Part shown: positions 1 to 9,031 of the stretch, piece by piece
How positions within the stretch are numbered: position 1 is the first letter of the stretch
Layout of the letters: the number at the start of each line of letters is the position of its first letter
From: Haliea sp041746975
Lineage (GTDB): Bacteria; Pseudomonadota; Gammaproteobacteria; Pseudomonadales; Halieaceae
Assembly: GCA_041746975.1 (NCBI GenBank)
Contig: JBGTGB010000004.1
Coordinates: forward strand, 1-64,000
Length of the DNA stretch: 64,000 bases
Direction of reading: 5' to 3'
The notes under the pieces: generated by a model
The model's database searches: none
The model's input: only the letters and a program-made list of their open reading frames with translations
What the model was told of the DNA's origin: nothing
Made by a program: the position numbers and the translations under genes

Positions 1-984
1 GGCAATATCATTGGCTGGGGTGGACCCTTTTCCCTGACTTTCTCCCTGATGAGCGAGTCCGATCTGACGCTGTTTCAGGAGCAGTGGAACGACCGTATCG
101 CCCAGGGCGTGGGGGAGGAGTTGATGGATATGGGGCCGGAAGAACTGCGGCTCGCCATGAACACTTACCTGGACAAGGGCCCCGATTTCATCAAGTACGG
201 CGGGACCAGCCATTTTCTCTACCCTTCCCTGATTGGCTTCTCTCCCCGCGCCCAGAAGGTCATCGTCGACGAGACGCACAAGCGCGGCCTGATGGCAGAA
301 ACCCACGCCACCAGCAGCGAGGGCTTGAGACTTGCGGTGGAGGCAGGCATAGATTTCATCCAGCACCCAGAGATGCTGAGCAGCGCATTTCCGGAGGATC
401 TTCTGGAAATGATTGTTGAGCGTGACGTCATCTGCGGCCTGCGCGCCAATACCCTCACCGGCACGTCCTGGCAGGAGCATATTGCCCGGCGCGACGTGGC
501 GCTGAAATCACAGGCCGAATTGCCACCGGCGGCGACTGGTGCGGAGCGCAGACGGCGGGCTGCGGCGGCGGGCGACTGGTATCACCGGGAGCGCAGTAAC
601 GCCCAGGCGCTGATCGCAGGCGGCTGCCGGATTACTATCGCTACCGACAACTTCCAGGGTCACGCGCCCGAGTTCCGCCGGGAGCCCAAGCCGGAGATTC
701 AGGAGGCTGGAATCGGCAGCCTGTTGGCGATCGAGGGACTCGTGGAGCTGGGGATGACGCCCATGCAGGCATTGGTTGCGGCGACTCGCAATGGGGCAAT
801 GGCCGCGGGCAGTCTGGAACAGTACGGCACCATCGAGCCCGGCAAGATCGCCGATCTGCTGTTGCTGGCGGGCGATCCGCTGGAGGACATCCGCAATATC
901 CGCAGACAGGAGCTGGTGGTGGCGCGGGGGCGGGTTATCGATACTGAGGTATTGCCGCTGACCAGAATATTCTACACCGAGTGA
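1..984 (+). CDS. Metal-dependent amidohydrolase (imidazolonepropionase-like), 5' truncated by window edge
   Basis: The frame is open from base 1, so the start and the N-terminal HxH metal site lie outside the window. The visible 327 codons hold the rest of an amidohydrolase barrel. Seen in order are an IKYGG segment (candidate bridging lysine), ETHATS and IQHPE (candidate metal histidines) and ATDN (candidate catalytic Asp). The C-terminal segment, with GTIEPGKIADLLLLAGDPL, is the typical closing beta-sandwich of this superfamily. Hydrolysis of a cyclic amide, amino-acid derivative or similar C-N bond is expected; the substrate cannot be read from the sequence. The gene ends 6 bp from the convergent EpmB gene. 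The family call is firm, the reaction unknown. Confidence 0.85.
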   Translation, partial: GNIIGWGGPFSLTFSLMSESDLTLFQEQWNDRIAQGVGEELMDMGPEELRLAMNTYLDKGPDFIKYGGTSHFLYPSLIGFSPRAQKVIVDETHKRGLMAETHATSSEGLRLAVEAGIDFIQHPEMLSSAFPEDLLEMIVERDVICGLRANTLTGTSWQEHIARRDVALKSQAELPPAATGAERRRRAAAAGDWYHRERSNAQALIAGGCRITIATDNFQGHAPEFRREPKPEIQEAGIGSLLAIEGLVELGMTPMQALVAATRNGAMAAGSLEQYGTIEPGKIADLLLLAGDPLEDIRNIRRQELVVARGRVIDTEVLPLTRIFYTE

Positions 985-990
985 GTGAGA

Positions 991-2037
991 TCAGGCGGGT
1001 AGCATCACTTTTGCCGGTGCGCCGGCTACTTCCTGAACCAGCCTGGGTACCAGATAACCGGGCAATAGGGCACTGATCTCCCGATGCAAAGCGCGTGCCC
1101 GTTCTGCGCTGACCTCAAAGTGGGCGGCTCCCGCCACCCGGTCCAGCAAATGGAGATAATAGGGCAGGGCGCCGGCCTCAAACAGTCGCTCGCTAAGGTG
1201 GCCAAGCGCCGCTGCGCTGTCGTTCACCCCTGCCAGCAGTACCGTTTGGTTCAGCAGGCTGATGTCCTGTTGGCGGATCATCGTGAAAGCTGCTGCAACG
1301 GCCGGGTCGATTTCATTGGCGTGGTTGCAGTGCACCACCATCACTGTCCGCAGGCGCGGATGACACAGGGCTTGCAGGAGAGCCGGTGTGATCCTGGCGG
1401 GTATCACCACCGGCAGTCGCGTGTGTACCCGCAGGCGCCGGACATGGGGAATGGCAGCCAGCTGTGACACCAGTTCCGCCAGCTGGGTATCGCCCGCCAT
1501 CAGTGGGTCGCCGCCACTGAGGATAACTTCGCTGATGCTGGCGTCGTGAGCGATATAGGACAGAGCAGATGGCCACTCAGCACGGCTGTTCTGATTGTCC
1601 GCGTAGGGAAAGTGGCGGCGGAAGCAGTAGCGGCAGTGAACGGCGCAGCTGCCGGTAACCAGCAGCAGTACCCGGCCATGATACTTGTGGATGATTCCCG
1701 GATGAGGATTGGCCGCGCCGGTTTCCCCGGTTGGGTCGGGGCCATAGCCCGGCACTTCCTGCAGTTCGCGAGCGCCGGCCAGCACCTGTAGCAGCAGGGG
1801 ATCATGCGGGTCTCCCGGGGCCATGCGGGCGAGAAAAGCCCGCGGTATCCGCAGCGGGAAGTCACTGGCCGCGGCGTCGCTCCAGCCCAGCTGCTCGGGG
1901 CGCAATCGCAGGGCGTCACACAGCGCTGAAGGCGAGGTAATCAGATCGCGCAGCTGCGCGCTCCAGTCGGTGCCCGCGGTGTTGGCATCGACGAGTTCAA
2001 GGTTCGCCACCCGATGGTGGTGGGCAATGGGATTCAT
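991..2037 (-). CDS. epmB: EF-P beta-lysylation protein EpmB (lysine 2,3-aminomutase-type radical SAM)
   Basis: 348 aa, close to the usual EpmB length. The radical SAM cluster motif CxxxCxxC is seen at C131, C135 and C138 (CAVHCRYCFRRHFPY), preceded by HKYHGRVLLLVTG. A lysine near the C-terminus (PAKVM) is in the position expected for the PLP lysine. EpmB converts (S)-alpha-lysine to (R)-beta-lysine, which EpmA attaches to elongation factor P in the cytoplasm. Neither epmA nor efp is in the window. It lies 11 bp downstream of the FAD oxidoreductase on the same strand and may be co-transcribed with it. The short C-terminus distinguishes it from catabolic lysine 2,3-aminomutases. Confidence 0.9.
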   Translation of the reverse strand: MNPIAHHHRVANLELVDANTAGTDWSAQLRDLITSPSALCDALRLRPEQLGWSDAAASDFPLRIPRAFLARMAPGDPHDPLLLQVLAGARELQEVPGYGPDPTGETGAANPHPGIIHKYHGRVLLLVTGSCAVHCRYCFRRHFPYADNQNSRAEWPSALSYIAHDASISEVILSGGDPLMAGDTQLAELVSQLAAIPHVRRLRVHTRLPVVIPARITPALLQALCHPRLRTVMVVHCNHANEIDPAVAAAFTMIRQQDISLLNQTVLLAGVNDSAAALGHLSERLFEAGALPYYLHLLDRVAGAAHFEVSAERARALHREISALLPGYLVPRLVQEVAGAPAKVMLPA

Positions 2038-2048
2038 GGCAGGCGGGT

Positions 2049-3332
2049 TCAGCCCAGACGATCGCGAAGGCTGTAGAATAACATGCCCGCCACCAGTCCA
2101 GGCCAGCGCAGCAGGGTACCGCCGGGGAACTGGCGGGAGGGCACCCGAGCCATGACATCGAAGCGTTCGGCGCTGCCGCTGATCGCTTCCGCCAGCAGTT
2201 TGCCCGCGAGAGTGGCAATGGGCACGCCGTGACCGGAATACCCGTGGGCATAGAACACCTGCGAGGACAGGCGGCCGAAGTCGGGCATCCGGTTCATGGT
2301 GATGGCCAAGGTGCCCCCCCAGCCATAGTCGATGCGGGTGTTCGCCAGTTCAGGATAGACACGCAGCATGTACTTGCGCACAAAACCCTTGATGTCAGCG
2401 GGGAAGCGTCGCGTATAGGATTCGCCGCCGCCATACAGCAGGCGGTTGTCCGCCGACAGTTTCCAGTAGTTGACTACGAACAGAGTATCCGTCATCGAAG
2501 TGTCGTCGCGGATCAGCTGCCGTGCCAGTGGCTCCGGCAATGGCTCCGTGGCCAGCATGTAGTTGTTGATCGGCATGATGCGCCCGGCAGTGCGCGGCTC
2601 AAGCTTTTCCAGATAGCCATTGCAGGCCAGCACCAGGTAGTCGCAGGTCACGCTGCCATTACCGGTTTTGACCACGACCTTGCTGCCCTCGCTGTAGCCA
2701 GTCACCCGGCTCCCTTCGTGCAGCTCTGCGCCAAGGTCGCGCGCGGCCCGGGCCAGGCCCAGGGCGTAGTTCAGTGGGTGTAGATGGCGGGCGCCGAGAT
2801 CCAGAGCAGCACCGTGGAAACCCTGGCCAGTGGTCATTGCCGTCAGCTCCGCGCGGTCTACGTAGCGTATCTGCTCATAGCCGTAGACGCTTTGCAGGCG
2901 TTCAACTTCTCGCTGCAGTTCGCTGGCGTCCCCGACCTTCGATGCCACATGCAGGTTGCCGGTCTTCAGTTCGCAGTCAATCCCATGGCTGGCGATCAGC
3001 TCGCAAACCGTCTCTACCGCTTCCAGGCCAAGCTGCCACAGCGCTTTGGCGTGCTCCAGCCCGACCCATTGTTCCAGCTGCTCCTGCCCCGCGCGTTGGC
3101 CCGTGCCGACGTGGCCGCCGTTGCGTCCAGAGGCACCCCAGCCTATTTTGTTGGCTTCCAGCAGGGTGACGCTGTAGCCGCGCTGACGCAGGTGAATCGC
3201 TGTGGAGAGCCCGGTATAACCGCCACCCACAATGCAGATATCTGCAGCGCTGGCGCCCTCCAACGGCGGGAATTCCAGCTGCTGATTGGCTGTAGCGGCG
3301 TACCAGGATGCAACGTGAGCTTCATTTTCCAT
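2049..3332 (-). CDS. FAD-dependent amine oxidoreductase, gamma-glutamylputrescine oxidase-like
   Basis: A 427-aa DAO-family flavoprotein. The N-terminal dinucleotide-binding motif IVGGGYTGLSTAIHL is at about residues 34-48, followed by GWGASGRNGGHVGTG, typical of PuuB/OrdL-type oxidases. I chose the ATG at 3332 (MENEAHV) over the longer frame start because the conserved fold begins about 30 residues later and the extra 14 residues read as upstream DNA. It is divergent from a PuuA-like glutamine synthetase homologue. This pairing suggests oxidation of a gamma-glutamylated amine such as gamma-glutamylputrescine. The exact amine is an inference, as related flavoproteins oxidise other N-substituted amino acids. 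Confidence 0.85.
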   Translation of the reverse strand: MENEAHVASWYAATANQQLEFPPLEGASAADICIVGGGYTGLSTAIHLRQRGYSVTLLEANKIGWGASGRNGGHVGTGQRAGQEQLEQWVGLEHAKALWQLGLEAVETVCELIASHGIDCELKTGNLHVASKVGDASELQREVERLQSVYGYEQIRYVDRAELTAMTTGQGFHGAALDLGARHLHPLNYALGLARAARDLGAELHEGSRVTGYSEGSKVVVKTGNGSVTCDYLVLACNGYLEKLEPRTAGRIMPINNYMLATEPLPEPLARQLIRDDTSMTDTLFVVNYWKLSADNRLLYGGGESYTRRFPADIKGFVRKYMLRVYPELANTRIDYGWGGTLAITMNRMPDFGRLSSQVFYAHGYSGHGVPIATLAGKLLAEAISGSAERFDVMARVPSRQFPGGTLLRWPGLVAGMLFYSLRDRLG

Positions 3333-3447
3333 GCGGCCATTATACGGATGCGCTTGCGCTACGCTGCATAACACCTTAGAGGTAGGCCCCTTGCGGCATT
3401 ATTCACAGTACTGCGATACTGCTCCCTTGCCATCCTGTAGGACCCAT
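3333..3447. promoter_or_regulatory. Divergent promoter region between oxidase and glutamine synthetase-like genes
   Basis: This 115-bp gap separates two divergently read genes of apparently related function, so it must hold both promoters. The rightward gene has a GTAGGA ribosome binding site just before its ATG at 3448. I could not define operators or -10/-35 boxes with confidence. Confidence 0.5.
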
Positions 3448-4797
3448 ATGAAAACTGATACCCAAGCCATTCACGAGTGGCTCAAAGAGCACAAGATCTC
3501 CGAGGTGGAGTGCCTGGTGCCCGACATGACGGGCAACGCCCGGGGCAAGTTCATCCCGGCACAGCAGTTTCTCAGCATGGGGGATCCGAAGCTGCCGGAA
3601 AGTATCATGATCCAGACGGTGACCGGGGAGTACTCGGACGACCACTGGGATTTCGTTGAGCCCACTGACGCTGACATGATCCTCAAGCCAGATCTGGCTA
3701 CGCTGAGAGTCGTGCCCTGGGCCCGCGAGCCCACCGCCCAGATCATCCACGATTGCTACAAGATGAACGGCGAGCGGCATCCGCTCTCTACCCGCAATGT
3801 GCTGCGGCATATCCTGGATCTTTACGCAGCCGAGGGCTTGCAGCCGGTGGTGGCGCCGGAAGTGGAATTTTACCTGGTCGCGAAGAACACCGACCCGGAC
3901 TATGAACTGATGCCGCCCAAGGGCCGCTCCGGGCGCCGGGAGTCGGCGCGTCTGTCCTACAGCATCGACGCAGTCGCCGAGTTTGAGGACTTTGTGGAGG
4001 ACATGTACGACTACGCTGACGAGCAGAAGCTTCAGGTCGATACTCTGATTCACGAGAACGGTGCCGCCCAGATGGAGATCAACTTCCTCCACGGCGATGC
4101 CATGAGCCTTGCCGATCAGGTTTTCGTATTCAAGCGCACGGTGCGGGAAACCGCCCACAAGCACGGCATGTACGCCACTTTCATGGCAAAGCCCATGCAG
4201 CGTGAGCCCGGCAGCGCCATGCACATTCACCAGAGCGTGGTCCGCGTCGATACGGGGGAAAATATTTTTGCCGACAAGGATGGCAACCACACGCCGGCGT
4301 TCCTGTCCTACATCGCCGGCCTGCAGCTCTATACACCGGAACTGATCAGCCTGTATGCGCCCAATGTGAACTCCTATCGGCGGCTGGCGCCGGAGATTTC
4401 AGCACCCATCAATCTCAACTGGGGCATGGACAATCGCACCACGGCCTTTCGGGTACCCTGGGGGCCGCCGGAGGCAACCCGGGTGGAAAACCGCTTCCCA
4501 GGCGCCGACGCGAACCCTTATCTGGCCATTGCGGCGACGCTCGCCAGCGGCTATCTCGGCATGAAGCAGGGCCTCACGCCCACCCCGCCCCACCAGGGTA
4601 CTGCCAATGAAGACGACGTTGAGGTTGCGCGCACCCTGGAGGAGGGTCTGCGCAACCTGCACAACACGCCAGAGCTGCAGGACATGATCGGTGACCTGTT
4701 CCTGCGCGCCTATGCCGCGGTAAAGCTGGATGAATTCGAGGAATTCAACCGGGTGATCAGCTCCTGGGAACGCGAGCACCTGCTGCTGCAGGTCTGA
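3448..4797 (+). CDS. Glutamine synthetase family protein, gamma-glutamylpolyamine synthetase-like
   Basis: A 449-aa member of the type I glutamine synthetase fold. Metal and substrate residues are recognisable: APEVEFYL (E138, E140), ENGAAQMEINF (E203, E210), GSAMHIHQS (H259, H261) and RVENRFPGADANPYLA. It lacks the C-terminal adenylylation region of GlnA and resembles PuuA/GlnA-II proteins that ligate glutamate to amines. Start: the ATG at 3448 follows GTAGGACCCAT, and the conserved N-terminus (MKTDTQAIHEWLKEHKI) begins there. With the divergent flavin oxidase it suggests a polyamine or monoamine catabolic route through gamma-glutamyl intermediates. Later steps are not in the window. Confidence 0.88.
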   Translation: MKTDTQAIHEWLKEHKISEVECLVPDMTGNARGKFIPAQQFLSMGDPKLPESIMIQTVTGEYSDDHWDFVEPTDADMILKPDLATLRVVPWAREPTAQIIHDCYKMNGERHPLSTRNVLRHILDLYAAEGLQPVVAPEVEFYLVAKNTDPDYELMPPKGRSGRRESARLSYSIDAVAEFEDFVEDMYDYADEQKLQVDTLIHENGAAQMEINFLHGDAMSLADQVFVFKRTVRETAHKHGMYATFMAKPMQREPGSAMHIHQSVVRVDTGENIFADKDGNHTPAFLSYIAGLQLYTPELISLYAPNVNSYRRLAPEISAPINLNWGMDNRTTAFRVPWGPPEATRVENRFPGADANPYLAIAATLASGYLGMKQGLTPTPPHQGTANEDDVEVARTLEEGLRNLHNTPELQDMIGDLFLRAYAAVKLDEFEEFNRVISSWEREHLLLQV

Positions 4798-4808
4798 CGG
4801 AGGCACAG

Positions 4809-5648
4809 ATGACAGCGAGCAGTAATGTGTTTGGCAGCAATTTCCGCTACCAGCTCTTCACCGCCGTCAAGTACCTGGTCTATCTGCTGTTGGGGTTGAA
4901 CGTTTATTTGTTCCTGCAGGAGGAGCTGCTCACCCTGGCGGCCATGGGTACCGAGACGGTGTTCCGGGCGCAGTGGGTGCAGGTGTTTTCAGCCACTATT
5001 GACACCGCTGCCTGGGTGATCCTGCTGCTGCTGTTCGAGCTGGAGACTTCGGTGCTGGATGACAGCCGTATCCACGGGCCGGTGCGCTGGTCCCTGCACG
5101 GCATACGCGGCCTCTGCTATGTGGTCATCGTCTTTGCCTTTCTGGGCTACATAGGGGAGCTCGGGCCCCTCTACGATGTGCTGCCGTTCGCCGGGGAGGC
5201 CTGCGCCCACGCCGGCCAGGGCTGGTCGGTCATGATCAAGCTGGACGATTTCATTGCGCTCGACGACCAGTCCTGCGCGGTACTCGGCAACGAGGTTCAC
5301 CAGTTGCAGGGCACCAGGGTTCTGGCCGGGGCAAGTGGCCTGGAGGCTGCGCAGCGACTGGCCTGGGTGGACGTGATCAACGCCGGGATCTGGATCCTGG
5401 TCGTGCTGGTGCTGGAGATCGAGGTTCGCATGCAGCTTCGTGGCATGCTCGCGGGCAGCATGCTCCAGCTCAGCAAGTACCTGAAATTCGTCCTCTATGG
5501 CGTCCTCTTTGCGGCCGCTGTCTATTGGGGCGTATTCGGGAGGTTCCTGGATTTCTGGGATGCGTCCCTGTGGCTGTTCGCATTCATTTTCATTGAGCTG
5601 AACGTCTTCGAGTGGCAGAACGAATCGCGACAGAAGAAGGCAGCCTAG
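4809..5648 (+). CDS. Integral membrane protein of unknown function
   Basis: 279 aa with roughly six hydrophobic segments, among them LVYLLLGLNVYLFL, AAWVILLLLFEL, GLCYVVIVFAFLGYI, AGIWILVVLVLEI, FVLYGVLFAAAVYW and LWLFAFIFIELNVF. Acidic residues recur inside or at the edge of the segments (FELETS, LEIEV, IELNVFE), a repeated helix-then-acid pattern. A roughly 60-residue loop in the middle contains three cysteines. It follows the synthetase by 11 bp with a GGAGGCACAG ribosome binding site and is probably in the same transcript. I do not recognise the family. A transport or signalling role linked to the amine pathway would be guesswork. Confidence 0.8.
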   Translation: MTASSNVFGSNFRYQLFTAVKYLVYLLLGLNVYLFLQEELLTLAAMGTETVFRAQWVQVFSATIDTAAWVILLLLFELETSVLDDSRIHGPVRWSLHGIRGLCYVVIVFAFLGYIGELGPLYDVLPFAGEACAHAGQGWSVMIKLDDFIALDDQSCAVLGNEVHQLQGTRVLAGASGLEAAQRLAWVDVINAGIWILVVLVLEIEVRMQLRGMLAGSMLQLSKYLKFVLYGVLFAAAVYWGVFGRFLDFWDASLWLFAFIFIELNVFEWQNESRQKKAA

Positions 5649-5851
5649 AGTTTCTCATCCAGCCCGATGTGCTCGATACGTGGATAGGGACGCCACTCGA
5701 AGACCTGCTGGTGGTTGCAAATAAGGCAGCGGTGGTCTATCGCGCCGGTTTTCGGGTCCATGTCGCCGCAGGCCTCCATCATGCCCTTGCTACAGGCATC
5801 GCAGACATAGTTGATTTCAATGGGTCTGACTTCACGCTTCAGCTCTGGCAT
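5645..5851 (-). CDS. Small Cys-rich, zinc-ribbon-like protein
   Basis: 68 aa with five cysteines: a CxxC pair (CDAC), one more Cys eight residues on, and a second pair (CLIC) followed by NH. Two knuckles separated by about 20 residues suggest a zinc ribbon. The N-terminus is ATG at 5851 with an AGGAG upstream. It lies 29 bp downstream of the radical SAM gene on the same strand and overlaps the end of the convergent membrane-protein gene by 4 bp. A cytoplasmic metal-binding or nucleic-acid-binding adaptor is likely; the partner is unknown. Confidence 0.75.
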   Translation of the reverse strand: MPELKREVRPIEINYVCDACSKGMMEACGDMDPKTGAIDHRCLICNHQQVFEWRPYPRIEHIGLDEKL

Positions 5852-5880
5852 TGCCTGCTGCTCCTGGATTGCTGGGGTGC

Positions 5881-7794
5881 CTATGCTAGCGCGACTACCT
5901 CTGCAGAAGAAGAGGGCTCTTGCACTGCCGCAAGTATCACTCCCCGCAGCCAGCTGCCCCCGTCCGCGTCCTTGAGGATGTCACCAACGCCACCGGGATG
6001 ATGAATTCGCAGGGTGCAGTCGGCTCTGGCGAGATCTTCCGGGGCCGGCAGGGCCATGCTGGACAGGGCAGCACAGACCCGGTCTGCAGAAAAACCGAAA
6101 CTAGCCACCAGCTCCTGCTCAGCGCCACTGCGGGGACATAGCGCACAGTCCAGCGCCAGCACTTGCAGTGCCGCCAGGGGGTCACTGTGGTTGCGCTGGC
6201 AGTGCTCCTTAAGCACTTGCGCCAGGATCCGGTACAGATGCTCCCGGTCTGCCAGTGCCCCCAGATAGATGGCATTGCGGTTTTCATACAGCGCCATGCG
6301 GTCGTCCGGGTCCAGGTTCGCAAGCGTTGGGCCCAGTGATTCCACCAGCGCCCGCAGGCACTCCCGCAGCAAGGGTGAGACCGGCACCTCGCCCTGCAGT
6401 GCCAGCAGGCGCGTGGTGAGGGGCATGATGTGGCCGTGGACCAGCAGGATGTGGGCGCTGATGAGGAAGTACCCCTCCTCGCCCTCGTCGCGGGAGAAAC
6501 TGTGGCAACCGACCACGTACTCGCCCTTGGCCTTGCCGTAGCCCGCCACCGGAATGGCCTCAATGCGGTATTCCTCTCGACGCCGGTAAAACTCGGTGCC
6601 GGGCAGCAGGGTGTAGCCGAAGATGTTGATGTTGGGAAAGGTGGCAAGGAGAGTGTCGAGATTGCGCTCGAAGTCCTCGAGGTTGTCCCCGGGCAGGCCC
6701 CAGATCAATTCCGCGGCGATGGGCACACCCTGCTCCGACATCTGCCTGGCGATGGGCTGGTACTCGTTGGCACTCATATTCTGCCGGTTACTCAGGCGCA
6801 GTGCCTCCGGAGTCAGGGTCTGCAAGGCCAGCTGATAGTGGGGCAGCAGCTGGCTGCGATGCAGCAACAGGGCGATTTCCTGCACCTGGCGGCTGTGTTT
6901 CTTCGACCAGGATGTAGCAAAGCTGCGCGGCAGGCCGCTGCGCTCCTTCAGCTCCACGATCATCTGCGCTTTGTCCAGGTCTTGCTTGAGCGCGCCGAAG
7001 TTGGAGTCAGCGAGCCAGATATTAGCGATGCCGGCGGCGGTGATCTTCTCCCAGTCATCGCGGATCCGCGGCAGCGACCACTGGTACATCTTGCTGCCAA
7101 TCGCACCGGTGCCCCACTCACAGAAGGCGCACTTGAAGGGGCATCCGCGGCTGGTTTCGTAAGCGATGGCGTCATAGCGGGTGGAGCCGTCCGGGTGGGT
7201 CAGCTCCAGCACGTCCAGCGGCGAGGGGAAGCGGTCAAGGTCCTGGCAGCGGTCCCGGGCGCGAGTGCGTACCAGGCGCTCGCCCTCGAGAAATGCCAGC
7301 CCGTCGACGTCGTGCCAGGCGCTCCTGTTGTCACTGTCGAGAAACTCCTGGAAGGTGACCTCGGCCTCACCCAGAAAAATGACCTCCAGCGCCTCGGTGC
7401 CGAGGTAGTCCTCGGCCTGTTGCACATGGGGCCCGCCGGCGATCAGGGTCAGCTCCGGGGTCAGCGCCCGCAGCTGGCGGGCCAACGCCAGGAACTCGGC
7501 GGCGTTCCAGGTGTAGACGCTGAAACCCAGCACCGGCTCGAGGCCGCAGGCTCGCGCTTCCCTTACCCTGGCAGGGCCGGCCACCGACCAGGCCTCCAAC
7601 CAGGGGGCGATATCCTCCGCGCCCTGGAAATGAACCAGTTCAATGTCGGTTGCGGCCGATCGGGCGCCATAGCGGCGGTAGAAGGAGGCCAGGCCGGCAG
7701 TGGTGGTCGGTGGCGCATTGAACCGCTCCGAGTCCATGCTCAGAAGCCAGATGGGACGCTGCAAGAGGGCCACTCCAGGCACAGTGGAATTCAT
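5881..7794 (-). CDS. B12-binding-type radical SAM protein
   Basis: 637 aa. The N-terminal about 190 residues look like a cobalamin-binding-type alpha/beta domain (LTLIAGGPHVQQAEDYLG, VIFLGEAEVTFQEF). They are followed by a radical SAM core with the cluster motif at C218, C222 and C225 (SRGCPFKCAFCEWGTG) and later LIWGLPGDNLEDFERNLD. A C-terminal about 200-residue alpha-helical region contains several extra cysteines (CALCPRSG). Members of this class methylate or rearrange unactivated carbons or phosphorus. The classical DxHxxG cobalamin signature is not obvious, so B12 may be bound without the lower-ligand histidine. The product is unknown. It is divergent from the HdfR-type regulator and upstream of the zinc-ribbon gene. 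Confidence 0.85.
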   Translation of the reverse strand: MNSTVPGVALLQRPIWLLSMDSERFNAPPTTTAGLASFYRRYGARSAATDIELVHFQGAEDIAPWLEAWSVAGPARVREARACGLEPVLGFSVYTWNAAEFLALARQLRALTPELTLIAGGPHVQQAEDYLGTEALEVIFLGEAEVTFQEFLDSDNRSAWHDVDGLAFLEGERLVRTRARDRCQDLDRFPSPLDVLELTHPDGSTRYDAIAYETSRGCPFKCAFCEWGTGAIGSKMYQWSLPRIRDDWEKITAAGIANIWLADSNFGALKQDLDKAQMIVELKERSGLPRSFATSWSKKHSRQVQEIALLLHRSQLLPHYQLALQTLTPEALRLSNRQNMSANEYQPIARQMSEQGVPIAAELIWGLPGDNLEDFERNLDTLLATFPNINIFGYTLLPGTEFYRRREEYRIEAIPVAGYGKAKGEYVVGCHSFSRDEGEEGYFLISAHILLVHGHIMPLTTRLLALQGEVPVSPLLRECLRALVESLGPTLANLDPDDRMALYENRNAIYLGALADREHLYRILAQVLKEHCQRNHSDPLAALQVLALDCALCPRSGAEQELVASFGFSADRVCAALSSMALPAPEDLARADCTLRIHHPGGVGDILKDADGGSWLRGVILAAVQEPSSSAEVVALA

Positions 7795-7875
7795 TGCAAT
7801 GTAGCGAATCGAGGCATGTTTGCCTACCGATCATTAGCAGATAAGCTGTGCGCTTTTGCACGGGGAGGCTTTAGC

Positions 7876-8721
7876 TTGGATACGGAACTGCTGCGTACCT
7901 TCCTGGAGGTGGGCAATACCCGCCATTTTGGCCGCGCTGCCGAGAACCTGTTTATCACCCAGGCGGCGGTCAGTGCCCGCATCAAGCAGCTGGAGGAGGC
8001 GCTGGGAGTGACCCTGTTCATCCGCCATCGCAACAATATCCAGCTCAGCAGCGAAGGGGAACGGCTGGTGCCGCACGCGGAAACCGTGCTGCTGGCCCTG
8101 GCCCGCGCCCGTCAGGACGTCAGCCTGGAGGATGCCCGCAGTAGTCAGGTCTATCTGGGGGTGCGGATTGGTATCTGGAGCAGCGTCCTGCAGCAGCGTC
8201 TGCACACGCTGCAGAAACAGGACCCCGATCTGGCCCTGCGTATCGAAAGTCGTGAATCAGGCGAGCTGATTCGCAAGCTGCTGGACCGCACCCTCGATCT
8301 GGCCATCGCCTATGAACCCCCCGGCGTTCCGGAACTGGAAAGCGTGGCGATTGGCCGCCTGACCCTGCGTCTCTACAGCTCCCGGCCGGACGATTCGCTC
8401 GAGGAGGCCATGGCCGGGAACTACGTGTTTCTGGATTGGGGCGGCGGATTCGCCCGTTTTCATAACAAACGCTTTGGCGAACAGCGACCGCCGCGCCTGC
8501 ATACCAACCTCAACGATTTGGCCAGCGATTTTCTGGCGGAATTCGGTGGCGCCTGCTTTCTCCCGGCGAGTCTGCTTGAATCTCTCGCGGGCATGGGCCT
8601 AACGCCGGTTGCCGCCGCCCCCAGTTTCAGCCGCCCCCTCAATCTGGTCTACCACAGCAGTTCCCCCAAACGCGCTCAGATTGATCGGGTGACAAAGTAT
8701 TTTCAGGGAGTCGAGGTTTAG
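7876..8721 (+). CDS. hdfR: LysR-family transcriptional regulator, HdfR-type
   Basis: 281 aa from a TTG start at 7876, preceded by GGGGAGG. This start is chosen because the HdfR family begins exactly at (M)DTELLRTFLEV. The residues further upstream in this frame are antisense to the radical SAM gene and not conserved. The winged-helix domain occupies residues 1-60 (NTRHFGRAAENLFITQAAVS, then IKQLEEALGVTLFIRHRNN). A LysR substrate-binding domain follows. In enterobacteria HdfR represses flhDC; here the target is unknown. It is divergent from the radical SAM gene, which LysR logic makes a candidate target. Confidence 0.87.
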   Translation: MDTELLRTFLEVGNTRHFGRAAENLFITQAAVSARIKQLEEALGVTLFIRHRNNIQLSSEGERLVPHAETVLLALARARQDVSLEDARSSQVYLGVRIGIWSSVLQQRLHTLQKQDPDLALRIESRESGELIRKLLDRTLDLAIAYEPPGVPELESVAIGRLTLRLYSSRPDDSLEEAMAGNYVFLDWGGGFARFHNKRFGEQRPPRLHTNLNDLASDFLAEFGGACFLPASLLESLAGMGLTPVAAAPSFSRPLNLVYHSSSPKRAQIDRVTKYFQGVEV

Positions 8722-8807
8722 CCTGGGGGAGAGAAGGTGTCGCCAGCTGGGGAACGTGCCGTAGTACGTCAGCCGGGCGGATGCGCGCAGGCATCCAAGC
8801 CCGTGGA

Positions 8808-9029
8808 CTAGAAGTCTTCGAGCTCCAGGTCGTAGTAGCCCAGCTCTTCCCGGAGACGACGCTGTTCCAGGCGCTGCTCGGCCCGGCGACGTTTTGCGGC
8901 AAGGCGCTGCTTTTCGGTCGAAACAGAGACAACTTCTTCAAAGTCGTCGTCTGCCATATCGACCAGCGCCGGCTCGAAGATGTCGTCAAGGCCATCATTC
9001 GCTGCGGGCTCTTGGTTACGTTCAGTCAT
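8808..9029 (-). CDS. Small charged protein, PA3496-like
   Basis: 73 aa with an acidic first half (DDIFEPALVDMADDDFEEV) and a strongly basic, helical second half (RLAAKRRRAEQRLEQRRLREEL), ending in aromatic and acidic residues (GYYDLELEDF). This matches my recollection of the pseudomonad PA3496 family of putative envelope-integrity proteins. There is no signal peptide or membrane segment. The gene has an exceptionally strong ribosome binding site and an AT-rich upstream region with two dyads, suggesting high or regulated expression. Confidence 0.65.
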   Translation of the reverse strand: MTERNQEPAANDGLDDIFEPALVDMADDDFEEVVSVSTEKQRLAAKRRRAEQRLEQRRLREELGYYDLELEDF

Positions 9030-9031
9030 AA

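Noticed and set aside
6430..7875. Long plus-strand extension ahead of the HdfR gene, 482 codons
   Set aside because: It is antisense to the radical SAM gene, and HdfR homology begins at the TTG at 7876 with a good ribosome binding site.
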